DNA from: Piezodorus guildinii
Taxonomy: Eukaryota > Arthropoda > Insecta > Hemiptera > Pentatomidae
NCBI GenBank assembly: GCA_023052935.1
Contig: CM041295.1
Coordinates: forward strand, 19,654,880-19,718,879
Direction: 5' to 3'
DNA: 64,000 nucleotides
The notes beneath the pieces were generated by a model. The model did not search any database. It saw only the letters and a list, made by a program, of their open reading frames with translations, and was not told the DNA's origin. A program made the translations under genes and the position numbers. Every line of letters begins with the position of its first letter. Positions within the stretch are counted from its first letter, which is position 1. This document shows, piece by piece, positions 41,905-51,499 of this stretch.

Positions 41905-44900
41905 ATGGATTCCTCTGAGGTAAAACGCTCATTATCCGGAGGTAAACTAGTCCCCCGTTCGGGTATCCGGGTGGGGACTGCTTCAGGGGAATCATGGCGC
42001 AAGATGAAAATTAGAGATCTAACAATAGGGACGTGGAACGTTAGAAGTTTAAATACGGCAGGTGGGTTAAAGTCGGTCGCGAATGAAGTTAAGGGGTACC
42101 ATTTAGATATCGTTGCATTACAAGAGGTTCGCTGGCCAGGGGAGGATTCGTTAACAAAAGGAAAGTATACTATTTGGTTCGGGGGGAGCGTTAATTATTG
42201 TCTAGGTACCGGGTTTCTGATTAGGAATAGATTTCTTTCCGCATTACGGGACGTACAGTTCTTTAGTGAAAGAATATCGGTTGCTATATTTCAAGGGCGT
42301 TGGTTTAAAATCGCGTTTATAAACATTCATTCTCCCACCGAAGACAGTGATGATGAAGTAAAATGCGAATTTTATGATAAACTAGAGTCGGTTTACGATA
42401 AGTTACCGCGAAATTACATTAAGATAATACTAGGCGACGCGAACGCAAAGGTTGGAAGGGAAGAAGTATATCGTCCTACAATCGGTAAAGAAAGTTTGCA
42501 CGAAAATAGTAATGATAATGGGACCCGACTAATAAACTTTGCCATTTCGAAAAACCTAGTAATCAAAAGTACTACATTTAAACATAAGGATATTCATAAG
42601 TATACGTGGACATCGCCGGATGGACAAACACGGAATCAAATCGATCATGTTGTAATACAAAACAGATGGGAAAGTACCATAATTAACGTGAGATCGTATC
42701 GGGATGCAGAATGCGGTTCTGATCATGAATTAGTAATCGCGAAACTTCGACAAAAACTAAATACAAAAAAGAGAACACCGAACTATATTCGTCCCGAGAA
42801 TTTTGATTTAGTTAAATTGAACAACCTCGAAATTAGAAAACAATTCGCGATAGAAGTAAAAAATCGGTTCGAAGCTTTGGAATCTTCAGACGAGGAACAC
42901 AAAGATGTAAACAAACTATGGGAAGGGATCAGGGATAATATTAAAGAGGTCGGTAATTTATGTCTTGGAAAAATCGAAAATAAAAAGAACAAACCTTGGT
43001 TCGACAGGGATTGTCAAAATATGTGCGAAAAAAGAAAAATCGCTAAACTGAATTCCTTAAATAATCCAAGCGATAATAATGTGGCTTATTTTCGGTTAGT
43101 AAAGAATGAAACTTCAAAACTCTTAAAAAATAAGAAAAGAGAGTATCTTAAAGGCAAAATAATAGAAATAGAAAAACACAGAAACGAAAATAACGTAAGA
43201 GAGATGTACAAAGGTATAAACAAATCGCGTAAAAGATTTGAACCTCTATTGAATGCGGTTAAAGATGCAAATAACAATATAATTGCGGATCCTTCTGAGA
43301 TATTAAATAAATTTAAACAACACTTTGACGGCATCTTAAATACGAAAAATAATAATGAATCTCCTCTCTCTGAATATCAGAGCGCTGAACCATGGATAGA
43401 CGCACCGAGTAAAGAGGAAGTTGAAATGGCGATAGGAAAATAAAAACGTTATAAGGCCACAGGAAATGATAATATCACGAGTGAATTAATCAAGGCGTGT
43501 GGAGAAGCGGGTGTTTCCAAAATACATTTTTTAGTTAAAAAGATCTGGGAAACTGAAAAAATCAAAGAAAGAAAGAATCAATACTTATTCCGATTCACAA
43601 AAAAGGACCGAGGTCGGATTGTAACAACTATCGTGGGATCTCTCTTCTCCCAGTATGCTATAAAATATTCTCGTCAATTCTAACTAGTCGAATCACGGAA
43701 TACGCTGAGGAAATTATCGGAGATTACCAATGTGGTTTTAGGCGGAATCGCTCGACTATTGACCAAATATATTCCTTACGTCAAATATTAGAGAAAAATT
43801 GGAATACAACGGTGTAGTCCATCAACTTTATATCGATTTTAAAAAGGCTTATGATTCAATAGACCGTCAGAAGCTATATAACATCATGATTGAACAGGGA
43901 ATACCTAGAAAGTTAGTAAACCTAGTAGAGATGTGTTTGTCGGAAACATTCCATAAAGTTAGAATCGGTCATAATTACTCCGAGAGATTTGAGGTGCGAT
44001 CGGGTTTGAAACAGGGTGACTCCCTTTCACCTATGTTATTTAATATAGCTTTAGAATATGTCATAGAAAAGGTGATGTGTACCGAGAAAGGCTTAAATAT
44101 GGGTGACAAGATTCCGGTTTTGGGGTATGCCGATGATCTAGTACTGCTAGGTGAAGACACGGAAACCATACAACTAAATACAAGTGTGTTAATAAAAACC
44201 GGTAAAGAAATAGGACTCGAATTAAATACCGATAAAACGAAGTATATGATTAGTAGCAGAAACGGTGTCGATCTTAGTGATATTGATGTATCAGGTCATA
44301 CTTTTGAACACGTAGAGAAATTCAAGTATTTAGGTTCAATTATAACTAGAAAAAATGAAATTCAGGAAGAAATAAAGTCCCGATTAAAGGTGGGAAATGC
44401 GTTTTATTATTCAGTTGCTAAGTTACTTAGTTCGCGGCTTCTATCTAAAAACTTAAAGATTAGAATTTATAAAACTATTATTCTTCCAACGGTTCTTTAC
44501 GGATGTGAAACGTGGCCGTTTACTTTAAAGGATGAACAACGGCTTAAGATTTTCGAAAATAAGGTATTGCGTAAAATATTTGGTCCAAAGAGAGATGAGG
44601 CCACTGGGGAGTTTAGAAGGTTCCATAACGCGGAATTGCGGAACTTGCATCCAGTGAAAATAATTGAGCTGATTGCATCGCGGAGACTCAAATGGGCGAG
44701 TAAAGTTGTTGGGCTCGATGACGAGCGGATTCCGAGAAAGTTGGTATTTGCTGATCCGACTGGTAGGCGTCCGAAGGGTAGGCCGAAGCGGAGATGGGAG
44801 GATTGCGTTAAGGCTGATCTCGGGAGCTTGGGCTTGAATGATGAGCATTGGACGAGTCTGTGTAGGCGGAATTTGGTGGTATCGGCATCGAACCTTCGGG

Positions 44901-44908
44901 TTCGCTAA
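41905..44908 (+). pseudogene. RTE-A endonuclease/reverse transcriptase, one stop and two frameshifts
   Basis: From ATG 41905: LTIGTWNVRSLN, LDIVALQEVRW (catalytic Glu), INIHSPTEDSDDEV, IILGDANAKVG (Asp, Asn) and GSDHELVIAK form the APE endonuclease (about residues 35-290). A linker of Lys/Asn-rich sequence follows. TAA at 43441 interrupts AIGK*KRYKATGNDN. The frame shifts near 43565 and again at 43800 (one G missing). The RT carries NNYRGISLLPVCYKIFSSIL, CGFRRNRSTIDQI, LYIDFKKAYDSIDR (motif A), GLKQGDSLSPMLFNIALEY (motif B) and VLGYADDLVLLGE (motif C). The C-terminal half from 43799 is open for 369 codons to VVSASNLRVR. Few lesions, so death is recent. Confidence 0.95.
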
Positions 44909-44911
44909 GCC

Positions 44912-44957
<46 letters not shown>

Positions 44958-45009
44958 TTACATCACAATATTTTAAAAAAAAAAAAATTATTGATGTTGT
45001 TTTTAATTT

Positions 45010-45215
45010 GTAGGATCATGAAGATAGGAATGGTAACTTCTGTATTGATGTTTATTTGCTTTTCCTTAATTTTCAATATATAATATTATATGTTTGTGTA
45101 ATCATCATTTTTTTTAAGACATGCGATTATGTTTAATTTTGGAAACATTGTTTTTTTATTGAGTGATGCAATTTCTATGACTTACTATGTATGTACTATA
45201 CATAAACATATTGCA
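45010..45215 (+). repeat. Repeat family Y, partial copy 3
   Basis: TTCCTTAATTTTCAATATATA, TGTTTGTGTAATCATCAT, GATTATGTTTAATTTTGGAA and GATGCAATTTCTATGA match 41270-41430. It lies immediately 3' of the RTE-A insertion. Confidence 0.55.
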
Positions 45216-45246
45216 GGGATCCTAGATAAAATGGCTTAATGTAGAC

Positions 45247-45459
45247 TCAAGTACGCATTTGGGAGCTTTTAGCACTCATACCGTTTGCTTTTATTTTCTG
45301 GATGTACGCTCCAACAAAGCATTCCTTAATTGCAGCTTCTGTCTCGCTCTCGCTTAAATAGCAATTTTTCTTTTCTTTTTTTCCCGGTCTTAACCGACTG
45401 TTTCCATCATTGTCACTTCTGACCATCTCCTTAATGAATCCTAACCCATTATGGCTCAT
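45247..45459 (-). other. Unrecognised 70-codon open frame
   Basis: Minus strand GFIKEMVRSDNDGNSRLRPG, KKEKKNCYLSESETEAAIKE and CFVGAYIQKIKANG. Composition looks protein-like (charged, little low complexity), but no family is recognised, there is no second exon, and the flanks are repeats. It could be a relic of a transposon ORF. Confidence 0.2.
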
Positions 45460-45774
45460 CTAATGGCTTTCCCCGTGAGATCCACTCGCTATTACGGCGC
45501 AGGGGAAAAACTTCAACACCTCGGTTAAAACAAGAAAATGACTCATACATTCCGAAATAACTAGGGAAAAGATAAGTTTTTTCCCACAAAACATCATTAT
45601 TCTACTATTTTTATTATCAATACATCAGGCATTCAAAAAAACTCATAAATATGAGCTTTCTGACCTTAAATCTGACATTTGATGATATAATTTAATCATT
45701 ATAATGACTAAATGCTTACTTTATTCTGCTTTTGTTTTTTCACGAAATCGTTGTTTTTATTTTCTTATGCTAAT

Positions 45775-46135
45775 GTAATTATTATCATTATTTTTATGAT
45801 GATTACTTTGTGATTTGTGTATGTATGTAATGTAAGTATTTGTGTGAGTGTGTGTGTACATATATATATATATTTTTTTTTTGTTAATCTACTCTACCTA
45901 TGTAAATACTTTTTTTTTTTTTTGTAAATTAGTTGTTTTTAGTTTATCATTCTATTGTACTTATTATCATTATTATTATGATCATTACTTTGTGATTTGT
46001 GTATGGGTGTGTGTGTGTGTGAGTGTATGCATATATTTTTTATTTTATTTATTTATGTTTTGTTTTTTTTTGGTTAATCTACTATACCTATGTAAATAAT
46101 TAAGTTTGTAAATAATTCAATCTATTTTATGTTTT
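45775..46135. repeat. Tandem duplication, about 185-bp unit, two copies
   Basis: ATTATCATTATTTTTATGAT, ACTTTGTGATTTGTGTATG, a TG-rich tract and GTTAATCTACTCTACCTATG (45780-45905) recur as ATTATCATTATTATTATGAT, ACTTTGTGATTTGTGTATG and GTTAATCTACTATACCTATG (45962-46095). Confidence 0.85.
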
Positions 46136-46230
46136 CTGGCCAGAAGAGCTATATTTATTTGTAACATCAATGATATTCTTAAGGAACTATGTCCCAGAAT
46201 AGGGTTCATTTTTCTATTTCAATATCATAA
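46136..46230 (+). repeat. CR1/L2-like LINE 3' end (tail hairpin)
   Basis: TATTCTTAAGGAACTATGTCCCAGAATA (46175-46202), here in two parts TATTCTTAAGGAACTA and TGTCCCAGAATA, resembles the 3' terminus of the element at 51500 (TTCTGAAGGGACTTG and TCCCAGAATAAATAA). The tandem duplication just upstream may be its 3' UTR. Confidence 0.5.
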
Positions 46231-46829
46231 AAACGTGGCAAATTATTACACAACGGTTTGTATATTTCCAAATATTTATATTAGGGTATAACTGTTTATA
46301 AAGGTATTTATAGACAGTTAACTAATATGAAAATAAATAAACAATTAAAAAGAAAATGGCCTAAAATGTTCCATCACCACTGATAAATTCAAAACGATAT
46401 ACCTCAGCTATTTATGAATTGATTGTAATGATAATAATTGGTTCATTATTGAAAATAATAATAAAAGCATTTATTCTAGACTTCATTACTATTTATTTTT
46501 CTTTTCTTTCGATTTTCATTCAAATAAAACTTCCTGATTTAAAAACATTGGTTCTCTGACGTCAATAACAATCGATATATCAGGGAATCACATCTCTTAT
46601 AAGTTGTTTCTTGACCATATAAGGTTATTTTTTATTTAAATAATTATTTGTGCTTTCTCGGTTGAAGTCTAATAAATGTGTTCTCTACCTTCAAAATGAT
46701 TAGTTATTTAATTATGTCAATTCTTAAAACTAATCGACGCCATTTTAAAACTAATCTCCTAATATCAATGTCTAGGTGTTACAATCATCGATGGATGCCC
46801 TGGTATTTTTGTGCTGAATTTCAAAAAAC
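46231..46829. other. Stretch without recognised genes
   Basis: No repeat or coding sequence recognised. Confidence 0.5.
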
Positions 46830-46954
46830 TGGGTAGTTTCTTCACATGCCTGTAACACGCCCACTTGATCTATTAGCACATTTACTTATTGTATTTTATT
46901 GTAATACAGTTGTAAATTTCTTTTAAATAAAAAAAAAAAAAAAAAAAAAAAAAA
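46830..46954 (+). mobile_element. Jockey-B 3' UTR insertion, about 125 bp, with TSD
   Basis: CTGGGTAGTTTCTTC, CATTTACTTATTGTATTTTA, TACAGTTGTAAATTTC and a poly(A) run. GAATTTCAAAAAC (46816-46828) and GAATTTGAAAAAC (46955-46967) form a 13-bp TSD with one mismatch. Confidence 0.85.
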
Positions 46955-47059
46955 GAATTTGAAAAACATTGGTCTAGTAGTTTCGGAGAAAAGCCGCGGA
47001 CGGGTTACTTAAGTTTATATCCTTCTAGTTATGTTAGATTACTTTTCTTTCTTTTTTTT

Positions 47060-47572
47060 AATTCTTTTATTGAAATTTACAACTATACAATTTACATAGT
47101 ACAATAAGTAAATGTGCTAAAAACAGACAATTGGCTTGAAAAAGACATGAGAAGAATCTACCAAGCGGTAGCACTTCAATGTTTATTTGTTCAGCAGGTC
47201 TCGAGGCCACCGTCGTTTCAGACGCCTTTCAGGAGGATTATCGGGAATATATGTCGATGAGAGGATACGGACAAGCGGGTTTGTATGGGCGGGTAATTTG
47301 GAATGACAGGAGGTGTATCTCTTTTGAGCGATTTCTGTAACTAGTGGGATATTCAGGTCTCTATGGATGAGTTTGTTGGTAACAAAGTAAGGAGCGTCTA
47401 GGATTTGACGAAGGATTTTGGATTGCAAGGATTGGATGCGGAAGGAATTCGATGGTTTAGTGGAGCCCCAAAGCTCTATGCCATAAGTCCAGATAGGTCT
47501 AATAGTGGTAGTGTAAATGAGAATTTTGAAGTAAAGAGGGAGTTTTGATCGTTTGTCAAGTAAGTGTAAGTA
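47060..47572 (-). mobile_element. Jockey-B LINE, 5'-truncated copy
   Basis: T-rich left edge (poly(A) on minus strand), short 3' UTR and the C-terminal coding part. Ends at TCAAGTAAGTG (47572); no clean TSD seen. Confidence 0.85.
47183..47572 (-). pseudogene. Jockey-type RT C-terminal fragment
   Basis: LLDKRSKLPLYFKILIYTTT, IRPIWTYGIELWGSTKPSNS, RIQSLQSKILRQILDAPYFV and TNKLIHRDLNIPLVTEIAQK run in one frame for about 130 codons to KRRWPRDL. The upstream 14 residues at 47573-47611 are not Jockey. No catalytic motif. Confidence 0.85.
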
Positions 47573-47649
47573 GAAATGGAAGTTCAGGAAGAGAAGAATG
47601 CGTATGTTCAATGTTTGAATATTCGAACTTCATGCCAGCTCTAGTACCA

Positions 47650-48440
47650 GCTTTTCTATGTGCAGAGGATGTCTTGGCGGCAGACACCCTGCAAGAACTA
47701 CAGTAGTAACTGAACAGAATGAAGAAGAGTTGAGAGGAATGAGTATAAACATCATGGAAAGCTATGTTGTATGGAAGAAAGAAAAAATCGTACAGCGATA
47801 TCTTGCAATGGTGTACCTCTTAGTTCTGTGGATGCCTTCGAGTAACAGGGAACAATTATTTCCAGAGATGGGAAAGTAGATCAGGAGGTACATAATAGAG
47901 ACAAAAAGCCAATGTTGTATAGTCTCAGATGTGCTCCTCAATTATAACAAGACCAATACAAAGCTTCTGCTCTCCAAACCTTTATTCCTACCCGTTCTTC
48001 TCTGTGGTGCAAAGAGCTTAGAATTGTTATGCGAGCAAAGTCATTGCACTGATAATGAGATTTCTGAAAAGGATCCGGTCTGAATTCGATATGAAAGAAT
48101 CCGGAAGAATCTTGGTGACCCGCCAGTCGGAGAGGTGGTGGTGAAACTACAGCTGATAAATCTTCACCGGAAAAAAATAGGCGAAGATAGAAAAATAAAG
48201 TGGTTGATAGAGGCCCAACCAGAAGGAACGCGTCCACAACAACTTCATGATATACACTGATTATATCGACAGGATAGGGAGAGAAAGGGACTGCTGTCTG
48301 ACTGAAATGAGCGATGTGGCGAACAATCGTGACAATTGGAGAAGAAGAATGGACCTCCTCCAATTGTGGCAGCATAGAGGCAGAGAAAGAAGAAACAATC
48401 GTAAAAAGGTAAAAACCGCATATAATAAAGGGACACATCT
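47650..48440 (+). pseudogene. Degenerate LINE, RT C-terminal region of another family
   Basis: Across several frames: IRRYIIETKSQCCIVSDVLL, LLSKPLFLPVLLCGAKSLEL (compare PTVLYGCETW in RTE-A), KIGEDRKIKWLIEAQPEGTR and NNRDNWRRRMD. The order and spacing match the post-catalytic segment of RTE-like LINE proteins. Stops and indels are frequent. The 166-codon minus-strand frame over the same DNA is a shadow. Confidence 0.5.
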
Positions 48441-49142
48441 GGTCAGTCGGTTAAAAAAAAACGGTTGCTGTAACGTCACAGGTATATGCCTTCTTTAATA
48501 TAAAATTTCAGTTATGATCGATTTTTATTATTCAAGCTAGACTCAGAATATTTTTGCCGGCCTTAGTGATCTCTTAGACTAAGGGGACAGTATTTTTTAG
48601 TACAAACTGAATTTAAAAATCTTCCCCATACTCATGAAAAAATTGTATACATAAGTAGGTAAAATAAAGTTCATACAATTTTAACATATGCAGTTACAGA
48701 AGTGCGATAAAGAGATGAACTGTTCTGGCAGTAATACAATGATATTTTTACTGTAACAACTGAACTAGGGAAACACTCCTTTCAGATAAAATCCCGGATT
48801 GGGAATGATCCGGCGATGACACGAGTTATTCGGGCGTAAAAGCTGAGTGACGCTCCAACAATTTTCTCAGCTTACGCCCCCTCGCCCAAGAGGAACTCGT
48901 GTTATACTCGCCAATGGACGTCCTTCCACCTTTCTTATTTCCGGGGATCTTCCTTCCTCTATTTGAGCTTCATCTCTTATATATGTCTATTCTCAATATT
49001 GCCAATGTCCGTTGTGACTCACAGATATCTTGTATATTTCCAATTCTAAGTCTTGAGATGCATCATACAATATCTAGAGGGGACGAATCTCTTCTGATCA
49101 AACTTTTTGCAAATGGATATTATATTTACGTTACTTTCTAAT
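48441..49142. other. Stretch without recognised genes
   Basis: An 80-codon plus-strand frame at 48899-49141 has no recognisable motif. GC is slightly higher at 48790-48960. No repeat family assigned. Confidence 0.45.
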
Positions 49143-49262
49143 GACGATTGCCTTTTCAAAAAAAAAACATCACAACGAGCGTAATTATACAATATTGTTA
49201 TTGTTATTTTATTTTTTTTACTGCTACGTATGTATATATAAACTATATTGTAAGCAACATTT
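49143..49262 (+). repeat. 118-bp direct repeat, left copy
   Basis: ACGATTGCCTTTTCAAAA, CACAACGAGCGTAATTATAC, TTTACTGCTACGTATGTATA and ATTGTAAGCAACATT are repeated nearly base for base at 49619-49738, with only A-run length and one base different. The two copies bracket a mariner 5' fragment. Confidence 0.95.
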
Positions 49263-49310
49263 ATATATAATTTTTTATATATAATTTTATATATTTATAT
49301 ATATAACATT

Positions 49311-49607
49311 TATAGTTTCTGAAATGCATAAAGGATTTTGCAGGTCTCTGTTGTTTTCTTCCGAATGTTTACATATTTAAAGTAAACAGTTACTAATCCT
49401 CTACCTTTGTATTATAAACATTAGCTACCCAATCAATTACCCACTTTTTAGTATACCTCCAAATATGAACATGGGAACACGCGATTTTCAAGTCATATTT
49501 TTGTACGAGTTTAAACTCGGCCATTCAGCAGCTGAGGCCGCTAGAAATATTTGCAAGGCGTTTGGGGAAGGGAGTGTTAATGAACGGACCCACCATATTC
49601 TGCCGCC
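49311..49607 (+). mobile_element. mariner 5' half, copy 3
   Basis: Starts TTATAGTTTCTGAAATGCAT (terminal repeat lost), then the 5' UTR and MNMGTRDFQVIFLYEFKLGH, SAAEAARNICKAFGEGSVNE, RT, where the frame jumps to HHILPP. That jump equals the short-deletion junction also present in the loop of the palindromic copy at 50001. Nearly identical to 50031-50291. Confidence 0.9.
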
Positions 49608-49618
49608 ACCATACCCTA

Positions 49619-49738
49619 CGATTGCCTTTTCAAAAAAAAAAACAATCACAACGAGCGTAATTATACAATATTGTTATTGTTATTTTATTTTTTTTACTGC
49701 TACGTATGTATATATAAACTATATTGTAAGCAACATTA
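49619..49738 (+). repeat. 118-bp direct repeat, right copy
   Basis: See 49143-49262. Confidence 0.95.
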
Positions 49739-49777
49739 TTGCGATCATGAAAATTTTCAAATTCGAGTTATAACCTT

Positions 49778-49833
49778 TTCTCTGGGTCCCAGGTTCGCAC
49801 CTCGGTCGAGGCAGAATTATTCATTGTGTTATT
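49778..49833 (+). repeat. SINE1 scrap
   Basis: GGGTCCCAGGTTCGCACCTC then GGTCGAGGCAGAATTATTC and TGTGTTATTCAGC match SINE1 from the B box onwards; truncated at both ends and joined to a Jockey fragment. Confidence 0.7.
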
Positions 49834-49837
49834 CAGC

Positions 49838-49998
49838 TGTCAATAACACTCTTTTTGTGCCTGTTGAACAAATCCGAACAACATCTTGACAAAGGTCTTA
49901 CTTGGAATCCTTATACAAGACTAAAACGACAAGAAACTACCCGACATTTCCGACTACTTCAACAATTACTGGACAAACTCTCAAACTTTCCACTTAAC
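49838..49998 (+). pseudogene. Jockey-B RT scrap
   Basis: LFVPVEQIRTTS then, after a small loss, LDKGLTWNPYTRLKRQETTR and HFRLLQQLLDKLSNFPLN. Corresponds to the thumb region before RPIWTYG. Ends at the TA target of the palindromic mariner. Confidence 0.85.
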
Positions 49999-50000
49999 TA

Positions 50001-50720
50001 TTGGGTTGTTTCACACGAAATGTCCGTTTTTATAGTTTCTGAAATGCATAAAGGATTTTGCAGGTCTCTGTTGTTTTCTTCCGAATGTTTACATATTTAA
50101 AGTAAACAGTTACTAATCCTCTACCTTTGTATTATAAACATTAGCTACCCAATCAATTACCCACTTTTTAGTATACCTCCAAATATGAACATGGGAACAC
50201 GCGATTTTCAAGTCATATTTTTGTACGAGTTTAAACTCGGCCATTCAGCAGCTGAGGCCGCTAGAAATATTTGCAAGGCGTTTGGGGAAGGTTAATCTAA
50301 AAACACGCTTTTCACTTGATTATTATTTTCAAAAAGTTTTCCTTTGACGAAGTTGTCACAATTCCTGAACAGGTGGTAATCTGTTGGAGAAAAGTCGGCA
50401 GAATATGATGGGTCCGTTCATTAATACTCCCTTCCCCAAAAGCCTTGCAAATATTTCTGGCGGCCTCAGCTGCTGAATGGCCGAGTTTAAACTCGTACAA
50501 AAATATTACTCGAAAATCGCGTGTTTCCATGTTCATATTTGGAGGTATACTAAAAGGTGGGTAATTGATTGGGAAGCTAATGTTTATAATACAAAGGTAG
50601 AGGATTAGTAACTGTTTAGTTTAAATATGTAAACATTCGGAAGAAAACAACAGAGACCTGCAAAATCCTTTATTTATTTCAGAAACTATAAAAACGGACA
50701 TTTCATGTGAAACAGCCCAA
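50001..50720. mobile_element. Palindromic mariner (two 5' halves head-to-head)
   Basis: TA at 49999-50000 and 50721-50722. Both ends are 5' mariner ends: left TTGGGTTGTTTCACACGAAA, right reversed TTGGGCTGTTTCACATGAAA. Each is followed by the same 5' UTR and the first 40 or so transposase codons (MNMGTRDF, MNMETRDF). The arms span 50001-50291 and about 50430-50720; the 138-bp loop carries inverted C-terminal sequence (GTTTTCCTTTGACGAAG, CAACAGATTACCACCTG reversed). The 3' terminal repeat is absent. Confidence 0.9.
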
Positions 50721-50729
50721 TATTATCTT

Positions 50730-51075
50730 CTGACGATTCTATATGGATGGGCAACATGGTCGCTTACTTGGAAGGATAATAAGGTACTGCTTAAGATATG
50801 AGAAGTGAGGAATTCTGATGGTTGTGCAACGAGAAGTTGTGGAGCTTGTACCCTGTGAGTACAAATGAGTTGATAGGATCACGGAGGCTCAAAAGGGCAT
50901 ATAAATGTTTTGGGCTCAGTTAAGAACAAATTCCAAAAAAGAGCGAATTGTTTGCGCTGAATCGACAGTTGGCGTCTGAGATGTAGGTAGCTTCTATTGT
51001 GTCAAGTCTGATTTCAGAGGTCTGGGTTTGAACGGTGATCATTCTGAGCGGTAGCCCATTATTATTATTTATTTT
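50730..51075 (+). pseudogene. RTE-A C-terminal fragment, highly decayed
   Basis: TTCTATATGGATGGGCAACATGG-like sequence (ILYGWATWSLTWKDN) equals TVLYGCETWPFTLKDEQ. It continues with GGAGCTTGTACCCTGTGAGT and CACGGAGGCTCAAAAGGGC, and ends with AACGGTGATCATT and an ATT-rich tail. Far more diverged than other RTE-A copies, so an old insertion. Confidence 0.75.
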
Positions 51076-51499
51076 TTTATTTTTTTTTTGTTCTGTTATT
51101 ATTATCAATTTTTCTAGAGATAGGCTAAAACATATTAAAAAGGAATTTGCTTTATCGATCTTTTTAGTCTAGACGTCATACATAGTTTATGAATGTATAA
51201 TATTTAATGACAAAGTATCATCCAAATCCACAACCCAGACGAGCACCAGAATTTCTTGTTATTTATCGATTGTGTTATAAATTGATGAGGTCTGCCATTG
51301 AATAAACATTAATATTTAACGATTACCGTAACGTCCACTCAGGTATCAGTGACATGTCACCGTTCTTGGGCTGTTGTTCATACTTCTGTGTTCTTGTACT
51401 TTGTCATGTGTGTATTCCAAATATGAATATACAAATCTCTAACATTTAGCTTGTCCCACGTACCAATTTCATGTATCATATCTGCTTCTCTCTCTATTT
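51076..51499. other. Stretch without recognised genes
   Basis: T-rich at the left, otherwise unremarkable. No repeat assigned. Confidence 0.45.

Larger units (their letters stand above)
41692..44953 (+). mobile_element. RTE-A LINE, near-full-length copy with 11-bp TSD
   Basis: A 3.26-kb element: GC-rich 5' UTR (41692-41904), one long endonuclease/RT frame, a very short 3' UTR and an (ATT)n tail (44909-44953). TAATTTACATC is at 41681-41691 and 44954-44964. A single EN-RT frame, short 3' UTR and triplet tail are RTE-like features; clade placement is by inspection. It is the reference for fragments at 1, 8222, 16378, 29754, 34913 and 50730. Confidence 0.95.

Noticed and set aside
47938..48438. 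A 166-codon minus-strand gene
   Set aside because: The plus strand reads as a decayed LINE C-terminus with recognisable order of motifs, so the minus frame is a shadow.
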